Of a DNA stretch of 64,000 nt, positions 59,758-64,000 are shown in pieces. Source of the DNA: Sphingobacterium sp. (lineage in GTDB: Bacteria; Bacteroidota; Bacteroidia; Sphingobacteriales; Sphingobacteriaceae); contig JAITTY010000022.1 of the NCBI GenBank assembly GCA_031286695.1, positions 248,001 to 312,000 on the forward strand, given 5' to 3'. Within the stretch, counting starts at the first letter, position 1, and every line of letters starts with the position of its first letter. The notes beneath the pieces are model-generated. The model worked only from the letters and a program-made list of their open reading frames with translations. It did no database searches and was not told the DNA's origin. The translations under genes were made by a program, and so were the position numbers.

Positions 59758-60167
59758 AAATCAACAATGGTCGGTACCCCCGCGGGCATCGAATGGATAT
59801 AAAAAAGCCGTAATGGCATATTTATAGCATACCAATTGTTGATTTTACCGGCCTATTTTCTCAAAAATCAACGCTCTAAAATTGAACAGCCCTTATCTCT
59901 TTTATCTTCGCACTTTAAAAGTAAGGGTTTCCGATTTCAAAAGCAAAGATTTGAGAAAATAATATTATAGAATTTCTATAAAAAAGGTCGGTTTTTTATT
60001 TTGCCAACGGACGCGGTATCGTCTCTATCAAATTACGTGTAACTGTCCTGCACCGCGCCCGATAACCTATTTCTTATTTTTTCAACGCTGTGACCTGAGC
60101 CCATTCAGGTTCCCAAAAAAAGGCTGATTTTGGTCGGATAGGGAGAGTTATGTGCTATGGTCACAGC
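59758..60167. other. Gene-free stretch with several inverted repeats
   Basis: Three structures are visible: AAATCAACAA at 59758-59767 with its exact complement at 59836-59845; ACCTGA and TCAGGT at 60093-60098 and 60105-60110; and GCTGTGACC at 60087-60095 with GGTCACAGC at 60159-60167, just before the start at 60182. An 8-bp palindrome CCCGCGGG lies at 59779-59786. The last repeat could be an operator or leader structure for the downstream operon. No gene is supported here. Confidence 0.5.
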
Positions 60168-60181
60168 TAAAAACTAAACAC

Positions 60182-60559
60182 ATGAAAGCAATTTATGAAG
60201 ATCTCCTGCATCTTGACAGGCCATTCTATGAGATCCATCAAGACAGTTACGATCCATTGAAATGTATCGAAAACTTTTGGGCTAATTATCCGCTAGCCAC
60301 AATACGCGAGTATCTCTACGCATTAGACCTCAAATGCAAAACCCTCGGCGCAGCTACCGAAAGCAAATTAGAGGCTGTACAGCAAACGTTGTTTTTGTCT
60401 GATATTCTGCGTGCTCTGATAGCGTATTTCCTGGCGCATAGCCGCCAGTTAGATACAACCCAAATAAAACTGTCAACACTGGAAGCCAATATGAAGGAAC
60501 TCCAGCTGACCCAAAAAATCAACGATTTTTTTCAATCCATTAACCAGTCAAAACCTTAA
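60182..60559 (+). CDS. Small helical protein preceding TlpA-SusC genes
   Basis: A 125-residue protein of unknown family. An in-frame GTG at 60152 lies inside an inverted repeat and is less likely than ATG 60182. It is soluble and helical (DSYDPLKCIENFWANYPLAT, REYLYALDLKCKTLG) and ends in a probable coiled coil (KLSTLEANMKELQLTQKIND). It ends 1 bp before the thioredoxin-like gene, so it belongs to the same operon as the SusC transporter. Confidence 0.7.
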   Translation: MKAIYEDLLHLDRPFYEIHQDSYDPLKCIENFWANYPLATIREYLYALDLKCKTLGAATESKLEAVQQTLFLSDILRALIAYFLAHSRQLDTTQIKLSTLEANMKELQLTQKINDFFQSINQSKP

Positions 60560-60560
60560 G

Positions 60561-61187
60561 ATGATGAAATCAACACTAAACAATTTATACAAGGTCTTTA
60601 AGAGCAAACGAGCACGAGCGATGCTGCTGTGTTTGGTTTCTATGTTTAGTTTATCTGCTCAGACGCCCCGCAAGGACAGCGGGGCGGATGGGCTTCCTGC
60701 AGTTACAGCGATCAATGTAGGCGATCGGGTTCCCGAAGATTTTTATACCCGACAGTATAAAGTTTACACGAATGGTAAGGCTACCACAACAGATCTAAAA
60801 CATCTGAAAGATAAGCTGGTCATCTTGGACTTCTGGGCCTCATGGTGCGGAATGTGTCTCACTCAGATGCCAAAAGGAGAGAAGCTGAGCCAACGGTATG
60901 CAGATACGCTAGCTATGGTACTTGTCAATACCAGACATCGCCGCGATGATCTCCAAAAGATTAAAAAGACCTACATCGAAACCTTATCTCGGATAGGAGG
61001 AAGTTTGCTCCCTACTGTGTATGATGATGAATATTTGATACGCTTGTTCCCACATGCTTCAATTCCGAGGTATGTATGGATCTCGCCACGCGGTACCGTG
61101 CTAGCAATTACAGGTCATACATTCGTAAATAAAGAACAGATTGATAATGTAATTGACTTGTTGAGGGGGCAAGGTAATTATGAATAG
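60561..61187 (+). CDS. TlpA-like thioredoxin-fold protein
   Basis: A 208-residue exported protein with signal region ARAMLLCLVSMFSLSAQ. A thioredoxin fold follows, with the active-site CxxC at C96-C99 in ILDFWASWCGMCLTQMP and a cis-Pro region ASIPRYVWISPRG. It should act on disulfides in the periplasm or on the outer membrane. It overlaps the SusC gene by 8 bp, so the two are translationally coupled. Confidence 0.9.
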   Translation: MMKSTLNNLYKVFKSKRARAMLLCLVSMFSLSAQTPRKDSGADGLPAVTAINVGDRVPEDFYTRQYKVYTNGKATTTDLKHLKDKLVILDFWASWCGMCLTQMPKGEKLSQRYADTLAMVLVNTRHRRDDLQKIKKTYIETLSRIGGSLLPTVYDDEYLIRLFPHASIPRYVWISPRGTVLAITGHTFVNKEQIDNVIDLLRGQGNYE

Positions 61188-64000
61188 ATACTTAATTTAC
61201 GCGCTGCTAACTGTATTGTGCTTGATACAGATGGAATTGAAAGCGCAGCACAACTATACTGGAACAGTAGTAGATGAGTCAACCCACCCAGTTGCCGGCG
61301 CAAGCATTACGCTGTTAAAAACGAAAACACAAACGAGGACAGATCGCGAAGGTAAGTTTCAAGTATCGGCGACTGATCTTAGTGAACGTCTATCTGTCAG
61401 CTACATGGGGTATGAAACGCGTGTACTGGCGCTCGCTGAATCTAAAAATAGGAACTTTTGGATCGTTCTTACCAAGAAAACAAATCAACTCGAGGAGGTG
61501 ATGGTCGAAACAGGCTATCAGCGCATTCCCAAAGACCGTGCTACAGGCGCTTTTGCACAGGTAGATGATAAGATCATAACCCAGCGAATGTCATCGGGCA
61601 ATATTCTTGACCGCCTGGAGGGGAATTTTTCAGCTCTGCAGATGGATCGGCGCGATGGTACCAATCAGATCAATATTCGTGGTATCAATACACTTTCCAG
61701 TGCGCTCATGGGGCCACTAATTGTTGTCAATGATCTGCCTTTTGAGGGTGATATAAATGCGATTAATCCGAATGATGTGGAGAGCGTTACGCTACTTAAG
61801 GATGCCGCAGCGACATCGGTCTGGGGGGCACGGGCTGGAAATGGTGTTATCGTGATCAAACTAAAAAATCGCAATAAACAGGAGGGAACAGCGGTGGACT
61901 TTTCGTCTAACCTGACCATTACCGCAAAACCTGACCTGATGTATTTACCTAAAATGTCTTCGGCAGAGTTTATCGATGTCGAAAAAATGCTTTTTGATAA
62001 AGGATTTTATAATACCATATTGAACGGTACTAATTCGAATAGGGGTATTGTTTCTCCAGTTGTAGACGGCCTGTATGATCTATCCAAAGGATTAGTCACA
62101 CAAGAGGAGATGGATGCGCGTATCGAAAAATATAAGACACAGGATTATCGAAAAGACCTGCTCCGTTACGTCTATCGCAATGGTGTCTTAAGCCAAAATA
62201 ATATTGCACTGTCTGGTCGTGCTGAACAGAGTGGTTACCGAGTAGGGATCGGCTACGATAGAAATATGCTCAGCAAAAGGGAAAGTAGTAATCAGCGGCT
62301 GGTGATCAATGGAACTTATCAGCTGAATTTCTGGAAACGCTTTAGGCTGGAGAGCAACATGCTTTATTCAAATATGAAAAACAGCTATAATCCGGACCTC
62401 ATTGATTATCCAATAGGTGTCGGCGGGGGTAGGACAAATCTATACCCTTACGCACAGTTGATGGACGATGCCGGAAATCCGCTAGCGATTCCATCACAAT
62501 ATAATTTTAGGTATATGGAGTCCGTAGCTACGCGCAATGAGGGGCTGTTGGACTGGTTTTATCGACCTTTGGACGAATTTGGGACATCCAGAGCCAATAA
62601 TAATACCAATTATTGGAATGCAGGGCTTAAGCTGTCGGTCAAGCTGTGGAATAGCCTGGATATTACGGGCCAATACGGCTTTGAAGGTCAATTGGGCGCG
62701 AATCGAACTTTACGCGGAGAGGAATCTTTCTTCACGCGTGATCTGATCAACCGTTTTACGCAGATCAATAATGGGGCGGTAAAACGGATTGTACCGCTGG
62801 GAGGGATACTGACCAATGGGAACAATGATTTCACCAGCCATAAAGGAAGAGCACAGCTCAATTTTGCACACAGATGGAGTGACCTACATGAACTGAATTT
62901 TTTTGGTGGAGCTGAAGTGTCGGCGCGGACGGAAGAAAGCAGCCTGTTTACAACCTATGGTTTTGATGAAAATCTGTACAATAGCCAACTGATAGATCCG
63001 ATAAATGCTTATCCGATCTATGATGGTCTGAGTGGATTGAACCGTATTCCTTATACAAACGGGTTTGATAAACGAATGCGTCGATATGTATCGCTATTTG
63101 GGAATGCTTCCTATACCTACAGGGGGCGTTATATCTTTTCGGTGAGCGGCCGAAAAGATGCCTCTAACCTGTTCGGAGTAAATGCCAACAACAAATGGAA
63201 TCCTTTGTGGTCGGCTGGACTGGCATGGAAGCTGTCGGACGAAGCTTTCTTCCCGAAGAATAGAATGGTTAATAGCTTGAAGCTGCGGTCTACATTGGGG
63301 CATAGTGGTAATTCGGGGGGTATGACCACCAGTTTGCCTATTATCAGCTATATGTCGGGACTAAATACAGATGTTAGCACTTTTCCACGTGCCATCGTCT
63401 CGTTGCTGCCCAATCCATCGCTCCGTTGGGAAGATGTCCGCATGTTCAATGTAGCGTTGGACGCCGCCTTGTTCAATAATCGTATTGTGCTTTCCGCGGA
63501 TGCCTATTTTAAAAAGTCGACGGACCTTTTTGCTTCGGATCCCATCGACCCGACTTATGGTTTTAGTACTGTGCGAAGGAATGTGGCTATTGCTTCGGGA
63601 AGGGGTATTGATATTGATCTCAATGCAAAAATATTGGATGGAAACTTTAAATGGAACACGAAGGTACTATTTACAATCAATAAGGATAAAGTGGACAAGT
63701 ATTACGGCGGTACCTGGCGTGCTTTGACCTTTACAGCTTATTCTGGGCGAAACGTTTCTCCAGTCGAAGGGAAGGCACTCTATCCTGTATTCTCTTACCG
63801 CTTTATGGGACTTGATCCTGAAAATGGCGATCCGCAGGGATCGCTGCAAGGGGCTATTTCTAAGGATTATACTAAAATCCTGGCAGACTCCATCCAAAAT
63901 CTGGTATACCACGGTTCGGGAATCCCGCCATATCACGGATCGCTCAACCAGACTTTTAGCTGGAAGTCGTGGCTCTTGAGTGTCAATATCGCCTACAAGT
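61180..64000 (+). CDS. SusC/RagA-family TonB-linked transporter, C-terminus outside the window
   Basis: The frame is open to the window end (940 codons visible). The signal ALLTVLCLIQMELKAQ is followed by a carboxypeptidase-regulatory-like domain (NYTGTVVDESTHPVAGASIT, FQVSATDLSERLSVSYMGYE), LEEVMVETGYQRIPKDRATG and the plug (INIRGINTLSSALMGPLIVV, LLKDAAATSVWGARAGNGVI). A long barrel region contains GVNANNKWNPLWSAGLAWKL and NPSLRWEDVRMFNV. It imports an unknown nutrient. The TlpA partner upstream and the absence so far of a SusD gene (perhaps beyond 64 kb) mark it as a different system from the first pair. Confidence 0.95.
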   Translation, partial: MNRYLIYALLTVLCLIQMELKAQHNYTGTVVDESTHPVAGASITLLKTKTQTRTDREGKFQVSATDLSERLSVSYMGYETRVLALAESKNRNFWIVLTKKTNQLEEVMVETGYQRIPKDRATGAFAQVDDKIITQRMSSGNILDRLEGNFSALQMDRRDGTNQINIRGINTLSSALMGPLIVVNDLPFEGDINAINPNDVESVTLLKDAAATSVWGARAGNGVIVIKLKNRNKQEGTAVDFSSNLTITAKPDLMYLPKMSSAEFIDVEKMLFDKGFYNTILNGTNSNRGIVSPVVDGLYDLSKGLVTQEEMDARIEKYKTQDYRKDLLRYVYRNGVLSQNNIALSGRAEQSGYRVGIGYDRNMLSKRESSNQRLVINGTYQLNFWKRFRLESNMLYSNMKNSYNPDLIDYPIGVGGGRTNLYPYAQLMDDAGNPLAIPSQYNFRYMESVATRNEGLLDWFYRPLDEFGTSRANNNTNYWNAGLKLSVKLWNSLDITGQYGFEGQLGANRTLRGEESFFTRDLINRFTQINNGAVKRIVPLGGILTNGNNDFTSHKGRAQLNFAHRWSDLHELNFFGGAEVSARTEESSLFTTYGFDENLYNSQLIDPINAYPIYDGLSGLNRIPYTNGFDKRMRRYVSLFGNASYTYRGRYIFSVSGRKDASNLFGVNANNKWNPLWSAGLAWKLSDEAFFPKNRMVNSLKLRSTLGHSGNSGGMTTSLPIISYMSGLNTDVSTFPRAIVSLLPNPSLRWEDVRMFNVALDAALFNNRIVLSADAYFKKSTDLFASDPIDPTYGFSTVRRNVAIASGRGIDIDLNAKILDGNFKWNTKVLFTINKDKVDKYYGGTWRALTFTAYSGRNVSPVEGKALYPVFSYRFMGLDPENGDPQGSLQGAISKDYTKILADSIQNLVYHGSGIPPYHGSLNQTFSWKSWLLSVNIAYK

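Overview
The window reads as chromosomal DNA of a Bacteroidota bacterium, most likely a Sphingobacterium-like member of the Sphingobacteriaceae. Supporting signs are SusC/SusD pairs, a GldK/GldN pair, Bacteroidota-type -7 boxes (TAnnTTTG), few Shine-Dalgarno sequences, AT-rich codon use, and tightly packed, often overlapping polysaccharide genes. I saw no rRNA, tRNA, CRISPR array or intact insertion sequence. Genus is an inference.

Layout. (1) 1-14.8 kb, + strand: a first Wzx/Wzy-type polysaccharide cluster. It has the end of a Wzz-like chain-length protein, a flippase, several glycosyltransferases, a Wzy-like polymerase, an exported beta-helix protein, Gmd and Fcl (GDP-fucose), a WecA-like initiating transferase, a WxcM/FdtA-like cupin, two tandem cytidylyltransferase paralogues and ManC (GDP-mannose). 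A DEDDh exonuclease gene sits inside it. (2) 14.8-18.9 kb: a histidine kinase/LuxR response-regulator pair on the - strand, flanked by two related small membrane-anchored proteins. (3) 19.1-38.1 kb, + strand: a second polysaccharide cluster. It starts with UDP-glucose dehydrogenase and a winged-helix regulator that has a palindrome across its own promoter. It continues with UDP-GalNAcA genes (tviC/tviB type), rfbBCDA (dTDP-rhamnose), a second flippase and an EpsG-type polymerase, a second exported beta-helix protein, acetyltransferases, glycosyltransferases, and PglC/PglD/PglE-like genes. (4) 38.4-41.6 kb: Wza-like and Wzc-like export genes. (5) 41.8-44.9 kb: an outer-membrane barrel protein followed by GldK- and GldN-like genes, without gldL or gldM. 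(6) 45-49.3 kb: two nucleotidyltransferase genes and a WbpM/PglF-type 4,6-dehydratase, which with PglE and PglD gives a complete diacetamido-trideoxyhexose route.

(7) 49.3-54.0 kb: a SusD/SusC pair on the - strand. (8) 54.4-59.6 kb: a DUF4625-like lipoprotein, a PAS histidine kinase and another lipoprotein, mixed with decaying genes: an HTH gene with one nonsense codon, an Rpn-type nuclease remnant, and an AT-rich gene interrupted by an in-frame TAG. A 280-bp nested inverted-repeat segment follows. (9) 60.2-64 kb: a small protein, a TlpA-like thioredoxin and the start of a second SusC, which runs off the window.

The precursor genes supply GDP-fucose, GDP-mannose, UDP-glucuronate, UDP-GalNAcA, dTDP-rhamnose and UDP-diNAcBac-like sugars. 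The glycosyltransferases assemble repeat units on undecaprenyl phosphate, the two Wzx/Wzy sets flip and polymerise them, and the Wza/Wzc pair probably exports one or both polymers. The strongest candidate for an undescribed system is the barrel-GldK-GldN cassette, bounded by terminators, which looks like an outer-membrane ring of the type IX secretion machinery without its motor.
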